64,000 nt of DNA from Sporopachydermia quercuum. Lineage: Eukaryota; Ascomycota; Sporopachydermiomycetes; Sporopachydermiales; Sporopachydermiaceae. The position numbers were made by a program, and so were the translations under genes. The notes below the pieces were generated by a model that worked only from the letters and a program-made list of their open reading frames with translations, searched no databases and was not told where the DNA came from. Of the stretch, positions 43,416-54,616 are shown one piece after another (within the stretch, counting starts at the first letter, position 1; every line of letters begins with the position of its first letter). The stretch is taken from positions 1 to 64,000 of the forward strand of contig BCGN01000001.1 of assembly GCA_001599295.1 (NCBI GenBank). Direction: 5' to 3'.

Positions 43416-46400
43416 CTAATTATTAACTGTTGATAATTGACGAAATGCTGCTTTAATATCAGCTGCTGTGACTTCTGGAGTGACATCATTCTCATAATAT
43501 CGTGCAATTATGTTCAACACTCTTGAATAAAGTTTCACATATTCGGTTTCAAGGGCACGCCAGACTTTTCTGAATAACAGCACTCTTNCTCCTCTTTCAG
43601 CTTCGGAGATTCCTCCGGTTCTACCCAAGTTTTTGCTTCCGCTTCCAGTTCCGTTCCCATTCCAACTTCTATTGGATTCAATAAACACAAAATGCTTATA
43701 CACTCTCCGGTGCAAAGTCTCTAAACCTTTACAAATCTCTTTATAATCGTAATCAGCTAATAATTTCCGGAAATTACTCTTATTATACATTTGACCTTTT
43801 CCTTGAGTTCCGAAACTCGATTCTGCTCCGTCTAAAAAGTCCAATAATCTTCCTAATGGTCTTCTGATCACGTTATCTATATATGCAGTAAGTTCTTGGT
43901 TATAGGTTTTCTCAGCTTTTTGTTTGATAGCAGCAATTGTCGGATTTGATGGCAAGTTCGCTAATTTTTGGTTTAGATAATCAGTATTTTCTACCATGAT
44001 AATATGAAAATTTAAGGTTGATTTGTCTTCAATCTCAGATGAATAGGTTCCGTACGGCAATCCGTGTTTCCGGTTAGTAATTTTTGTGTGATTTCCAGAT
44101 CCGAAACTTGGTGTATCTTTATTACATTCTTCCAATACTCGGAATACAGTTCTTCCGATCATATCAATGTTCCGACAAGCAATTCCGATCGTTCGGTAAT
44201 GTTCCGAGTCCTCGGAACTCAACGGGAGCCTCTTTCCGAGTAATAAGCAAAACTCGGCATATTGTTTCACACAAGGAACAACTCCTATCCGATTTCGGCT
44301 TGAAATTAGCGTACTTTCAATTTCTCGGATTTGCTTCGAAATAAATTTTTGCCATTGAGCCGAAAGTTTATCGAAAAGCTTTGCAAACATCTTAGCACTA
44401 AATTCTTGCGTGGGTGCTTCTAATCCCATACTTTCCGATTCTATAACGTATAAAACTCCGATAGTTTCCATAGGTGCTGATTTTAGTATCGATTCAGAAG
44501 CCTTAGTTGTATCATCCAAAATTTGCCCAATAGCTCCGGATAAAATCCCGATGGTATCTAAATCGGCTTTTTGATCTGTTAATGCTGCTTTATCTATACT
44601 CACATTCTTGTACGATAATGCCCTCGATTTAACGGGTACCTGTCTTACATATTCCGTGAAATCTTGAGAAGTGTAAGTTGTGGTATGGAAGAAAGCGGTA
44701 ACAAATTCCTGATGAACTAAACTGTATCGTTTAATGAGCCTTAAAAGACGGGCAAAGTCTGCTTGAATAGAGGATTTGGAGCTTAAGCCTAATCCCAAAT
44801 CTTTATCTTGATCCTGATCTGTTCCGGAACCCAATAAAGTCTCCAATTGACTATTTGCTCCGGGGCTTCTGATCCTTTTTTCCCGTTGGATCAATTCTCC
44901 GCTTTGGTTTCCTATTTGGGAGGCTTGAAACGAGAAATCCCGATCGGAAGTCTTGAACTTTGTTGCTATTATCCGAGGCCAATCCAATAGAAATCTTCCG
45001 ATTGATTCCTCATTGTAATTCCGGAATATCCGTTCATAAGCTTTTCTCAACTCCGCATATCCTCGACGGTCAGTCTCTTTGATATAAAAGACATATCCAG
45101 CGTACTGCAAAACAGACGAGAGTTCTTGTTGTAAAACTGAGACAGCTAACGGTTCATCCTCGGATGATTTGCCCTTTGCCCGGTCTATTCCGGTTTGTAA
45201 TTCTATCACAATAAGGTTTTTCGCTCTAGTGATAAAATTAGCCGAAAAAGACTCAAAGTAAGCTTTCCGTTCCGTTAATGCCCGCATAGAACCTAACCCA
45301 TGCTTTTCCGATCGAACAGCCATCAACGCCTGATACAATACACACAGATTGGCTTCCGTTTTCTCAATGTTTTCCGCCTTGTCAATAGGATCGGAAATCA
45401 ATGGCGATAATACTTCTTCGGGAATACTAACTGTCTTCAAAATCTCCTCCAATTCATTCCAAAGTTGTTTCTTATTCTTTGTTCTTAATTGTAAACCTTC
45501 GCTCTCATCTTCTATATGTGAAATATCTTCATGCAATGACGACAGTTCTAATTGGAAAGAAATTATCATAGGTTCAAGCTTTCGGCATTCAGCCAAGGCA
45601 CGAGTAATGTTTTCACGTGAACTGGATATATTTTCAACCATATCAACGATTGAAAACATAGAATCGTATTCGGCCTTAGTATATAGTTTCCGTATTTTCT
45701 GCTCAAGGTTTCCGGCATTGTCCACTGTTTTCCAGTTTATTGATTCAAAGATTTCCGTTATTGCCTTTGTGGAGGTGAGATTCTCTAAAGACTTATCAAC
45801 TGCTACATCATCAATGGATANGTCAGAGAGAGANGAAAAGATGGACAGTCTTCTGAATGGGTCATTTAATTCTAAAATTTCATTGAAATTTTGCGTTTGG
45901 AGCCTATTGGTGTCTGGGTTAGCCAATGCGGAAGCCGGTAATGTGACTTTTAAATCATTCTCAGTGTCGCCCGATACTTGGATGTTCGGAATTGAGCCGC
46001 AGTACGTCAACGTCATTCTAGCTTCATCCGGCTTGGTAACATAACTGGATCGGATACGTGGTTCTCCGTACTCATCGTAGGCATCGTATGCATCGTCGTC
46101 GTCATCGTTCATATAATTGTTAATATCGACATCGGAACCATTGTAGGCGTCTTCGATTATACGGTTTCCGGTATCAGNATGGATGTCAGAAGAAGAATCC
46201 TGAGTATTTGTATACTGGGAATCAGTTTCGGAGACCCGGGAGACCACCGATTGGTCGAGATTTCGCGATTGCCGAGAAGATAGAAAATGAACGCTTTCGA
46301 CACCTTCGGCCTTTTCGTCGGGGTTACCAGATGAATTTGTGTTCGAATCCGGTGGTAATACAGGAAATGGAATGTTCTGCAAAGAGACTTTTCCGAGATT

Positions 46401-48032
46401 GTCAGAAGTATTCGGAACTGAAACTGGACTCCGGATAAGATTATTACCGGTAATTGGCGATGTTTCCTGGTAAGAATTGTCGGCTGCATAAGTATCTTTA
46501 GCACTCTTGATAATACTGATAGATTCCAGGGAAGCGGCATCAGAATTATTAGTCTCGTATTGTTGCGGAGAATGAAATTCTTCCCCGTCGAATTCACCAT
46601 CCAGATCACCTATTTCCGTTTCCGTCTCGGGAATTGCTGCTAATTCCGGTTCGGAGAAAGCAGGTAATACTGCCAGAGAAGGGCTACTCGATGATTGAGG
46701 TTCCGGAACATTGGAATTTGCCGCAGCCACAGTTGCAATACCAGCTCCCGATAATGCTGCTAATGAAGCGGAATGAGCCACCTCGGAAGCACTTAAACCT
46801 GAATTTCCTACTGTCGAGCGTTCCGGAATATCGGAAACCTCAGAAGGTTCAGAATATTCGGAGTGCGCAACCCCCCGTGATCCGTACTTTTCTTTTCTCT
46901 GCTCCGGGACCTTTTCTTGGGCGGTTACTTCATTGTTTCTGTCTTCCACCATATTTGAGCCGGTTTGTGAACTCTGTGCGTCTACGTTCTGTGAATGAGT
47001 TTGCAACTGTGCGTCAGAAGCAGCCAAAGAAGTCGAAGTAACGCTATAAGTATTCCGTAATGATGGCATAGCAGCTATTTGCTCGGAGAACTCAGGAAAA
47101 GTATCAGGCCTGAAACCAATAACCTGCGGTAAATATCCTTGAGTATACTGTCGATATACCGTGAGCATGCTGTTAAGAAACACGATCTTTTCCTTGTTAG
47201 TTCCTGTTGTATAGAGATAACGTTTGCCCATATATAAGTAGAATGAATTGAATGAATTGGTTGATAGATTGAGATGTTCGGTATCGTTTTCAATTGTACG
47301 CAACTCTTTCACGTCCCAAGTTCGACCTATTTGAACGGTTCCATTAGCATTCTCTCTTGCTTTATGCAAGCGAACAGTACCATCACGAAGCACTATAAGA
47401 AGCANAACAAATGTTAGTGGATAGTTGTTGAAAGAGACTGAGTAGTAACTGCATGTGTATTCCTTCGCTATATTAGGTATTCAGCATAGNTTTAAATGAT
47501 CATCAGTGGCATATAAATCTGGAAAAAACATACCTCCGAGAATCAGAAACCTCGGTTTACTAGAATTAGCATGTGAATCATCAAACGCTCGAACATGCGT
47601 AATATAGTTTTCCGTTGCTAATGAAAACAAATGTTAGAATCGAAGTCGATGAACCTGCAAATAAGCCTTTGACAGTATATGGTATAATGAACATAACATA
47701 ACAGGCTACTAATTAGTNAATTAATACATACGATATTGATCATTATCCAGAGTCGAAAAGCATGATTGAATAATGCTTTTCTTATCTAATTCATATTGTT
47801 GTGCTAATGAATGAGAACTAGGAGTTGAATTTCTAGTGGATGCAGCTGTACCACTGGTAGAAGCTATTGAACCACTACCAGAGGATGGTCTTTTTATTGA
47901 AAATCCATGATGNCCTTTCTCTTCTGAGGATCCTTTATTCGGAGACACGTCTCGAGATTTTCGCGAATATTTGCCTGGTGAAGACGGGATTCGGATATGT
48001 CCGAATCCAAAAGATGACTTCTTACTACTCAT
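43416..48032 (-). CDS. SEC3: Exocyst subunit Sec3, 3 exons, 1453 aa
   Basis: Exons are 48032..47732, 47617..47534 and 47392..43416. Intron 1 (114 bases) has donor GTATGT, branch TTCTAAC and acceptor TTAG. Intron 2 (141 bases) has GTATGT, CACTAAC and TATAG. The join gives SIIQSCFSTLDNDQYPTENYITHV, cut across exons 1 and 2, then RAFDDSHANSSKPRFLILG and VLRDGTVRLHKARENANG, which together form the Sec3 PH domain that binds PI(4,5)P2 and Rho GTPases. The middle is a Ser/Asn/Asp-rich linker of about 370 residues. Helical exocyst-rod sequence follows from ITEIFESINWKTVDNAG to the end (LQKALEAEYV-like region: KVWRALETEYVKLYSRVL). Sec3 marks plasma-membrane sites for vesicle tethering. Longer than S. 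cerevisiae Sec3 (1336 aa), mostly through the linker. Orientation and place relative to TMA20 match S. cerevisiae. Confidence 0.92.
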
Positions 48033-49017
48033 TGGCTAATGATCTGCTCTATATTATACCATATGGTGCAATGTCTATGTGATCGGATATGCTATATTGG
48101 TTTGATCCTTAGATATTAGGTATTAGTTATTTGATGTACAATAGATTGTTGTTATTGATTTGAATTTATGATGTTGAGAGGTTTGTGAAAGAGTAGATAG
48201 TCAACTAATTAGTTAAACTGTTTGTTTGTTGCTCAATACTTGTGTTAGTCTGGTAATTGAGAAAGAGCACATAATAAACAGAGGAAGGAATGACGAAGAG
48301 GGCTGCTTCCATAGGGGGTGTTTTAGGACGGAGAATTTCACGTGGAAACTCACGTGAATAGGAATAAATTGAAATCTGATCACGTGGCTTAAGTATCAAC
48401 TGCTCTTTTTGGTATCAGTTTCAGGGCGGAAATTGAGTTGGAGAACATATGATCTGGAACAGAACTCGGAATGAATAGGTAGTCAGGGTAGAGTGGAGCT
48501 GACATGGAATAATGCTAAGAGCCTTTATTGGACAATAGTACATTTTAAGTCTGGAAAGAATGTTTTAGAAAGTGTTCGAGTTATTGAAACATCGTTAAAG
48601 GGTATTCTAAAGCTATAGAGCATAGGGCTACAAGTCTGGTCTTATAGTCTTTCTTTTGATTGTTGATGTATAGGATTACAGTACACTACAATGACTCATG
48701 TCGTTAAATCTGATTTTTAAACATGCTAACCTTGCCAGTATCCATTAAACTATCAAACTTCCTTCATAAAAACCTATCTATATATCCATATCTACTTAAA
48801 TCTCTATTCTCTCCCCTTAAAGATGCATTGGTCCAATTGTCAGTATTTTGATAACCATAGTAGTAGCTTAGATCTTACACATCATCAATTATCTCTTTAC
48901 TCGTAACAACAGTAATACACAAGTATGGCCCCTTGAGGTATAATCATCATGGTACCACTTATTATCGCCAATACTTCTCTCGTATTATCTCACATTTCAG
49001 GCGAAAATTAGTACTAT
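48033..49017. other. Spacer between DLT1 3' end and SEC3 5' end
   Basis: 985 bases, nothing recognised. It should hold the SEC3 promoter at its left end. Confidence 0.55.
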
Positions 49018-50466
49018 TCATGACTTTTGCGTTGGTGTCGGCGTCTCTACTTGTAGTACTGGAATATTATTCGCGAGATTGAAGGATTGTCTCCTTGAAT
49101 TTGATCTGGAGTTTGATCTAGAATTTGACCTTGAATTATTTCGCGAATCAATCCGAGAACCAGCTCGCGAATGAACATGGGAATTAACCCGAGAGTTCAC
49201 TTGAGAATCATAAATTGAATTTGGATAGTAATAACTATCAAGAGTTCTTCGAGTTGAAGTAGGAAAGACCGAATCTGGTTGAGAGGATGAAACTCCATCT
49301 GATTCATTATTACCATATAAGTAGTTGTTATTTCCGTAATCATCATTATAAATAAAATCGTAGTTACTCTCATAATCGTTATCATCTCCGTTATTTCCAT
49401 CATCAATATGGTTATAGTTGTCGCTATTACCTTCAGTATGCTGTTGATCAAATCTAGGATTTCCAGCTCTCAATAGAGAAAATGCTTGAATGAACTGGTC
49501 GTAAACAGGGATAAANTGCTCCATGAGTTCAATAAATTCGTTCTCCTCGATAGGATCACCTCTGAATCTCAGATTCTCATACAAATCAACAAACTCATTA
49601 GCTTTCGTGCCCATGAGACCCATGTGAACCATCAAATCTATGGAGTCTCTCAAAGAGAGCTTTGTNTTAGCTGCCACGTCAATTATATCGTCAATGACCT
49701 CATTTTCCTCTTCTTCGAAGATATTCAACCTGTCACCAGTCTCTCTCAGCTGATGAGCTTTTATCACACGTCTTGAATGAAATATTTCATAACCCCGACT
49801 AGTTTTGAACTCCTCTGATCTATAATATGCGATAATTTCTTGGGTCTGTTTAACTACTTGATTAGATAACGACAGAAGCACTTCAAAATAGGGCAATCTC
49901 GGAGGTAAAAGTCTTTCTTCTGCTAGCATTTCTCGTCTTTTTTCCGAGACTTTCAGTTCAATTTGGTTAAGCTCTTCATTAGAAACAACAGCTTGAGATC
50001 TTAACTGTTTGCTTANACCGTTAGATAGTTCATCATCAGGATCTTCGTGGGTGATTACAGTTGAATTAGATAGCCCTGGATGATTCACTTTATTGATAGG
50101 TCTAGCTGCTTTCATTATTTTGTAGCATCTCTGAAATGTATGTCTGATCGGTAGTCTAGATTCCTTTGGAAGGTCTTCAAATCTAGGAATGTATCGCTTA
50201 GGCATATCAGCAAGAATTTGACGGGCTAGAATTATTCTATACGATGTTATAAAAAGAGCTACTGCAACAAACATAGCACAAGCGGCTAAAATAACAACTG
50301 AATTGAAAGCAATCTTACCTCCTGATTGAGCAATTGCATCAATAGGAGTAATGGCAATAAAACCTACCATACCCAACAGTAACAATCCCAGTGATACTCT
50401 GTAGAGCACACGGGGAATTCTCTCCCGTGCTTTCTTGAGTATAGTTTCATAATCGAGTATCATCAT
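49018..50466 (-). CDS. DLT1: Membrane protein resembling Dlt1 (defect at low temperature), 482 aa
   Basis: Two membrane helices lie near the N-terminus (VSLGLLLLGMVGFIAITPI at about 24-42 and VVILAACAMFVAVALFITSY at about 57-76). They are followed by a cytosolic region with RQILADMPKRYIPRFEDLP and RHTFQRCYKIMKAA, then SLSNQVVKQTQEIIAYYRS. This helix pair plus MPKRYIPRFEDLP pattern is what I associate with fungal Dlt1 (S. cerevisiae YMR126C, 342 aa). The function there is poorly defined: a low-temperature growth defect when lost. The C-terminal 150 residues are Asn/Asp/Tyr-rich and then an Asn-Ser-Arg repeat. Family assignment is from memory of the pattern, so the symbol is provisional. ATG ATG at 50466 is a tandem start. 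Confidence 0.65.
   Translation of the reverse strand: MMILDYETILKKARERIPRVLYRVSLGLLLLGMVGFIAITPIDAIAQSGGKIAFNSVVILAACAMFVAVALFITSYRIILARQILADMPKRYIPRFEDLPKESRLPIRHTFQRCYKIMKAARPINKVNHPGLSNSTVITHEDPDDELSNGXSKQLRSQAVVSNEELNQIELKVSEKRREMLAEERLLPPRLPYFEVLLSLSNQVVKQTQEIIAYYRSEEFKTSRGYEIFHSRRVIKAHQLRETGDRLNIFEEEENEVIDDIIDVAAXTKLSLRDSIDLMVHMGLMGTKANEFVDLYENLRFRGDPIEENEFIELMEXFIPVYDQFIQAFSLLRAGNPRFDQQHTEGNSDNYNHIDDGNNGDDNDYESNYDFIYNDDYGNNNYLYGNNESDGVSSSQPDSVFPTSTRRTLDSYYYPNSIYDSQVNSRVNSHVHSRAGSRIDSRNNSRSNSRSNSRSNSRRQSFNLANNIPVLQVETPTPTQKS
49096..49197 (-). repeat. Coding NSR repeat at the C-terminus of the Dlt1-like protein
   Basis: About eleven near-tandem SR units (NSRVNSHVHSRAGSR, then repeated NSRS) over 34 residues precede the last 25 residues. 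The DNA shows a 12-base periodicity. RxxS phosphorylation motifs are created throughout. Confidence 0.75.
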
Positions 50467-51891
50467 AGCATTTTACAGAAGCTGTTAAGTTGCAGTAACA
50501 TATCCTTTATTTATTGTACTGTCAGTTGATTGCAGTGGAACTGTTTTTACAGTCAATTATGATTGAATATGGCTGGATGATTTTAGAGTTCTTATGAGGA
50601 TGGACGGAGTGTTGGTATGTCTATTTGTATACATCCGTATGACGTTTGTTGTTGAGAGTTCTAATCCAAATCCTAAACGTTTGAGTGAGTTTTTGAATTC
50701 ATTTCAGATGAAAAAATGAGGTTGAGTTGGTGTTTGCTAAAGGTTTTTATTAATTCATGCTGTTGTTCATGCCGATGTATTTATATGCAACACGAGCTTG
50801 TGGTTAGAGAGATGTAGTTGTAAGCATCGGAAACAATTACAAGCTATTACGGAAACTATAGACATAGGTAAGTTTGGGAAGGGCTGCCTCGAGAAAGACA
50901 CATCACAAATGAAGGAAGTAGAATGATAACATACTCTTCCGGTCAGTAGTTGATAAATAAAAATGGTCAGTTTTGACTTCGATATTATAAATTATGTATA
51001 CTACTTAATGAATAAATTAGTTTAGCTGAAAAGGAAGTAGGAAAAAAAAGTAGGAAATGAAACCGAGACGTAACTGGAAGGTAATAATAAAGTTCAATAA
51101 ATATGCATATATCTGCAGTTAAGTGCATGTTTCACATGTGGATAGAACAATAATCTCAAATTGATGCTTCAGTTCATTCAGTATTATTGCTCCTGATCGA
51201 CAAAGCTTCAGAACGCTAATTTTATCCTAAGATGTATTATTCATCAGCTCAACAATAATTGAGTTATATNCTTGCTCAGACTCTCATCAGATTTAGTAAA
51301 TTTACTACAAGAGGCACCTAAAGTGTGTTTTTCATCAAATACCACCAATTCCCTCATTATTCCCTCGTTATTCCCTTATTCCAGTACTCTACACAATTTT
51401 CCCCTTTTAGTGGTTCTCTATAAGTTTTCAATGTTTGATCCGTATCTGTCCAGTCAATTACAATCCTTCAATAGACCAGTCTTCATAGAGCAATAAATGT
51501 TAATCTAGGCCAAGAAAGTGTTCATTATTTATGAAAAGACACTTTGCATTTGAATATCAGGATCAATCAAGTATCACAAATATAATCAACTGCGTCCTTA
51601 ATTCAATGAACTAATAGGCCAGGAAAATAAAACTAAAAACTGAAATCAAGTTATGCTAGAAAAAAACAACTCCATACTACAGTAAAACAGCAGGTACAAT
51701 AAAACTATGAACAGAAGTAAAAATAGTTACAACATTTAAACAATCAACGACAGTACCTCAATACATACAAAATCTGTAATATTACCCTTTGGCCGTATTT
51801 CTATAATCATTACTATACTTACTTTTGAATTAGTTGTATCTGATAGAAATAATGATTGTAGCCAAAGCTGTTTTCATCATTTCTTTCTTTT
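50467..51891. other. Spacer PSG1 3' end / DLT1 promoter
   Basis: 1.4 kb without a supported gene. A 74-codon open frame at 51272-51496 begins at TTG and resembles nothing. Confidence 0.5.
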
Positions 51892-53310
51892 CTAATTATG
51901 TTTACCATCAATCTTATCCATTTCGTACTCTTCTTCATATTGAGGTACTTTATAATATTTATGTGACTGCTTGAATTTCTTCAATCTTTCTCGCTTGAAC
52001 TTCTCTTGAGCCTTTTTTCTAACACTGGTTAAATCAACTGAATTGAATCCGACTTTCAAAACAAAGTAGAAAATACAACCAACAACCAAAATAATAGTAG
52101 GAACAAGTAAAGCGATCATATAAACATTATCATCAGGTCCAAATTCGGAATCTGGATGCTGCAGCTTCTTTCTCTTATTTGGCGGTATTTGAGAAATAAC
52201 AACGTAAGTTCCATTAGTAACTAAATCAACTGCCTCATCAGGTTGAGATTCTGGTTGTAGTATAAAAACAACATGTTGTAAATATTTTCCTAGTAACCAT
52301 TCTTCATCAACTTCTAAAGGGTAATAGCCATCATCATTGTCAATCCATTCAGATGTAAAGAATGCATCATCAGCGTCACGTTTAACCAATTGATAACTAT
52401 TAGCACCAGAACTATCGCTGCTATCTAATTCACGCTTCATGTGTTTCTCTTCAACATACGCAAGATGCAATCTGACTCTATCACCTTCAGGAAAGAACTT
52501 AGTGAACCAGGTGATGAAATATGTTTTACCGAGTTCAATTTTAGTTCCATGGCGAGGAGTACACAAAGGTTCACTAGAACGTCTTTTACGGCCTTCCCCA
52601 CGCATATAATATCTATCAGGAGTACATCTAATCAAAGGATTTAATGACCTGTAAGTTAGATCTTCTTCAAGCCATACAACTTCTTCAAATTTATCATCTT
52701 TGTTCATATTATGTGCTTCAAGATCCTCATAGTCATAGGTTGAAGTCACTGCAGTTCTGAAATATGTGCTATAATCGGGACTTCCGTTGACTGTATGGCC
52801 GTCTTTGATTTTAGGCTTGATCCATTTCGGTAGACCTTTCTTATCTAGACTAATCCAACTATGAGGTCCATTATCTTCAAGCGGCTTGGCTGAGAAAGTG
52901 ATTCCACCGATAATGGTAGGAGTCACAATTTCTTTAATAGAAGAATAGATTGTCCGAATCCAAGGTTTTGGTGTCTCTGTTGATGTTGGAACCTCGTCAT
53001 TCTTTTTTTTTCTCTTAACTAGTTCTCTTTTTTCCAACTCTGAGCCTGATCCTAAGACTACGAGTTCACCTTCATCGTTAAGGAAAGCGTCATTGGTTAC
53101 TTGCTGAAGGAGAGCTTGAAAAGTTGGTGTTGCTGATGTAATACTTAAAGTTTCTGGAGCAAGATCAGGAGTAATTGCCCCAATTTCCCCATTAATACTC
53201 GCATTTTGATCGTACGCGTTACCCGTGGCAGCAACCAATGCTATAATCGATAGCCATACCAACGCACAGCTATTACTCCGGAAAACGCGCTTAGCTGAAA
53301 CCATTTTCAT
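51892..53310 (-). CDS. PSG1: Psg1-like Golgi protein stabilising Pma1, 472 aa
   Basis: A signal peptide lies at residues 12-32 (ALVWLSIIALVAATGNAY). Dibasic sites at about residues 93-102 (LEKRELVKRKKK) are followed by KPWIRTIYSSIKEIVTPTII, the conserved start of the mature Psg1 lumenal domain. S. cerevisiae Psg1 (YKL077W) is cleaved by Kex2 at an equivalent place. The lumenal domain contains YFRTAVTSTYDYEDLEAHN, RSLNPLIRCTPDRYYMRG and KTYFITWFTKFFPEGDRVRLHL. A single membrane helix lies near 408-430 (YMIALLVPTIILVVGCIFYFVL), followed by a charged tail of 45 residues. In S. cerevisiae it helps keep the plasma-membrane H+-ATPase Pma1 from vacuolar sorting. Two starting Met are possible (MKM); the first is used. 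Confidence 0.85.
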   Translation of the reverse strand: MKMVSAKRVFRSNSCALVWLSIIALVAATGNAYDQNASINGEIGAITPDLAPETLSITSATPTFQALLQQVTNDAFLNDEGELVVLGSGSELEKRELVKRKKKNDEVPTSTETPKPWIRTIYSSIKEIVTPTIIGGITFSAKPLEDNGPHSWISLDKKGLPKWIKPKIKDGHTVNGSPDYSTYFRTAVTSTYDYEDLEAHNMNKDDKFEEVVWLEEDLTYRSLNPLIRCTPDRYYMRGEGRKRRSSEPLCTPRHGTKIELGKTYFITWFTKFFPEGDRVRLHLAYVEEKHMKRELDSSDSSGANSYQLVKRDADDAFFTSEWIDNDDGYYPLEVDEEWLLGKYLQHVVFILQPESQPDEAVDLVTNGTYVVISQIPPNKRKKLQHPDSEFGPDDNVYMIALLVPTIILVVGCIFYFVLKVGFNSVDLTSVRKKAQEKFKRERLKKFKQSHKYYKVPQYEEEYEMDKIDGKHN

Positions 53311-53923
53311 GAATATTTCGATTACTTCAGCTGGAAAAATTGCATTTTCAAGAAGAAACGTTTTCTGACAAATATATCGGTTATGCTGATCGAAAATCGG
53401 TGGATAAGAGTTTCTGAAGAGAAGAGGGAATTAATTACAAGTTGAGAAATCGGCATTCTTGGAATTTTCATCAATAGAACTAGTGATGACGTGAACATTA
53501 ATGGTGAATAAGGAACAGTTGTAATGAGATTTGAAGTGTAAGTGAGAATAATAGGCGATGACGTAATTGTAAATTACTAATAACGCAAATANTGGATGTA
53601 TACCCTTCCGATATAATTTCCGAAATTTATAAACATAGTAGATGAACTATTTGCTGAGAATCCTTTTTTTCTTATTATTATTATAAATCATGTAACTTAT
53701 GGTTTGGTACGGAAATATGAAAATAAAAAGGAAGTTAATATGTGGTTATTTAAGGATACTTACTTTGGTTGATGTATTTACTACAAAACACTCAAGTATA
53801 AATGCAGACATAGTTGAATCTGTGCTCATAGTATCATCCAACCTCAACAGATTCATCACACAACAGATTTCCAAATAAGAGGACTATAGATGTAATTCAA
53901 AACACTTTTTTTATAATCACATA
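53311..53923. other. Divergent promoter PSG1 / SEN15
   Basis: 613 bases between divergent starts, AT-rich, nothing recognised. Confidence 0.55.
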
Positions 53924-54454
53924 ATGGAGGAACTACCTATCAAAGATGATTTGGATGTCATAAAAACAAATTTGGAGTATCATCATCTATGGAAAAATGT
54001 AGAGATCATTGAAATACCATACGTGCTTAGGAGAGAGAGAGAAACGATAGGAAATACAGATAAGGATAGAAAGGAAAGTGCAAATGATGATAAAAGGCTG
54101 TGGGTAATAAAAGGACACTCTCCTCCTTCATTTCAACCTGATGGAGCAAAGGACTCAACGGCTGATGATGAGCCAAATAGTGATAGGTCCGAATCTGGTA
54201 GCTACGAATGGGTTGTTGCAATGATGCTTAATAGCCAAACCAGTGTTAAAGAGATAGATACCTATTTTGAGTCTATTGGTAGATATTTGTACGAGAAAAA
54301 CATGGGAGAAGATAACGGAAAAAATATTAATAAATTCGGAATTCAATATTGGAAGCTGAGGCCGTCACGGATTCTTTTGGGAATTATTAGTAATGATGGG
54401 ACAGTTGTGTATTATATATCTCGCGATGGGTTAGTAAAACCACGCAAGAACTAG
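53924..54454 (+). CDS. SEN15: tRNA-splicing endonuclease subunit Sen15, 176 aa
   Basis: This is a structural subunit of the SEN complex that cuts introns out of pre-tRNA, located on the mitochondrial surface in S. cerevisiae. The recognisable parts are the start (VIKTNLEYHHLWKNVEIIEI), the central RLWVIKGHSPPSF, and the C-terminus RILLGIISNDGTVVYYISRD followed by GLVKPRKN, which closely matches the S. cerevisiae end (ILLAIINDDGTIVYY...). Catalytic residues are not expected in this subunit. It is longer than S. cerevisiae Sen15 (128 aa) because of an acidic Lys/Asp-rich insert around residues 45-65. It starts the block SEN15-SAM37-RNA14 and is convergent with SAM37, 162 bases away. Confidence 0.88.
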   Translation: MEELPIKDDLDVIKTNLEYHHLWKNVEIIEIPYVLRRERETIGNTDKDRKESANDDKRLWVIKGHSPPSFQPDGAKDSTADDEPNSDRSESGSYEWVVAMMLNSQTSVKEIDTYFESIGRYLYEKNMGEDNGKNINKFGIQYWKLRPSRILLGIISNDGTVVYYISRDGLVKPRKN

Positions 54455-54616
54455 ACAAAATGACAGTTTTTGTATAGATAATAATTGTATTATTTTAAAA
54501 TGTTAAATAGGAAAGATCGTTATATTATATACAAGTTATGATATGAAAATAATAATCAGAAGGCATCAAGAATATTGCATGAAGTGAGCAAGAAAAGGTA
54601 AAAATACATTGCGTTA

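Noticed and set aside
45349-46044. 231-codon frame antisense to SEC3
   Set aside because: Shadow frame of the SEC3 coding exon; no family features.
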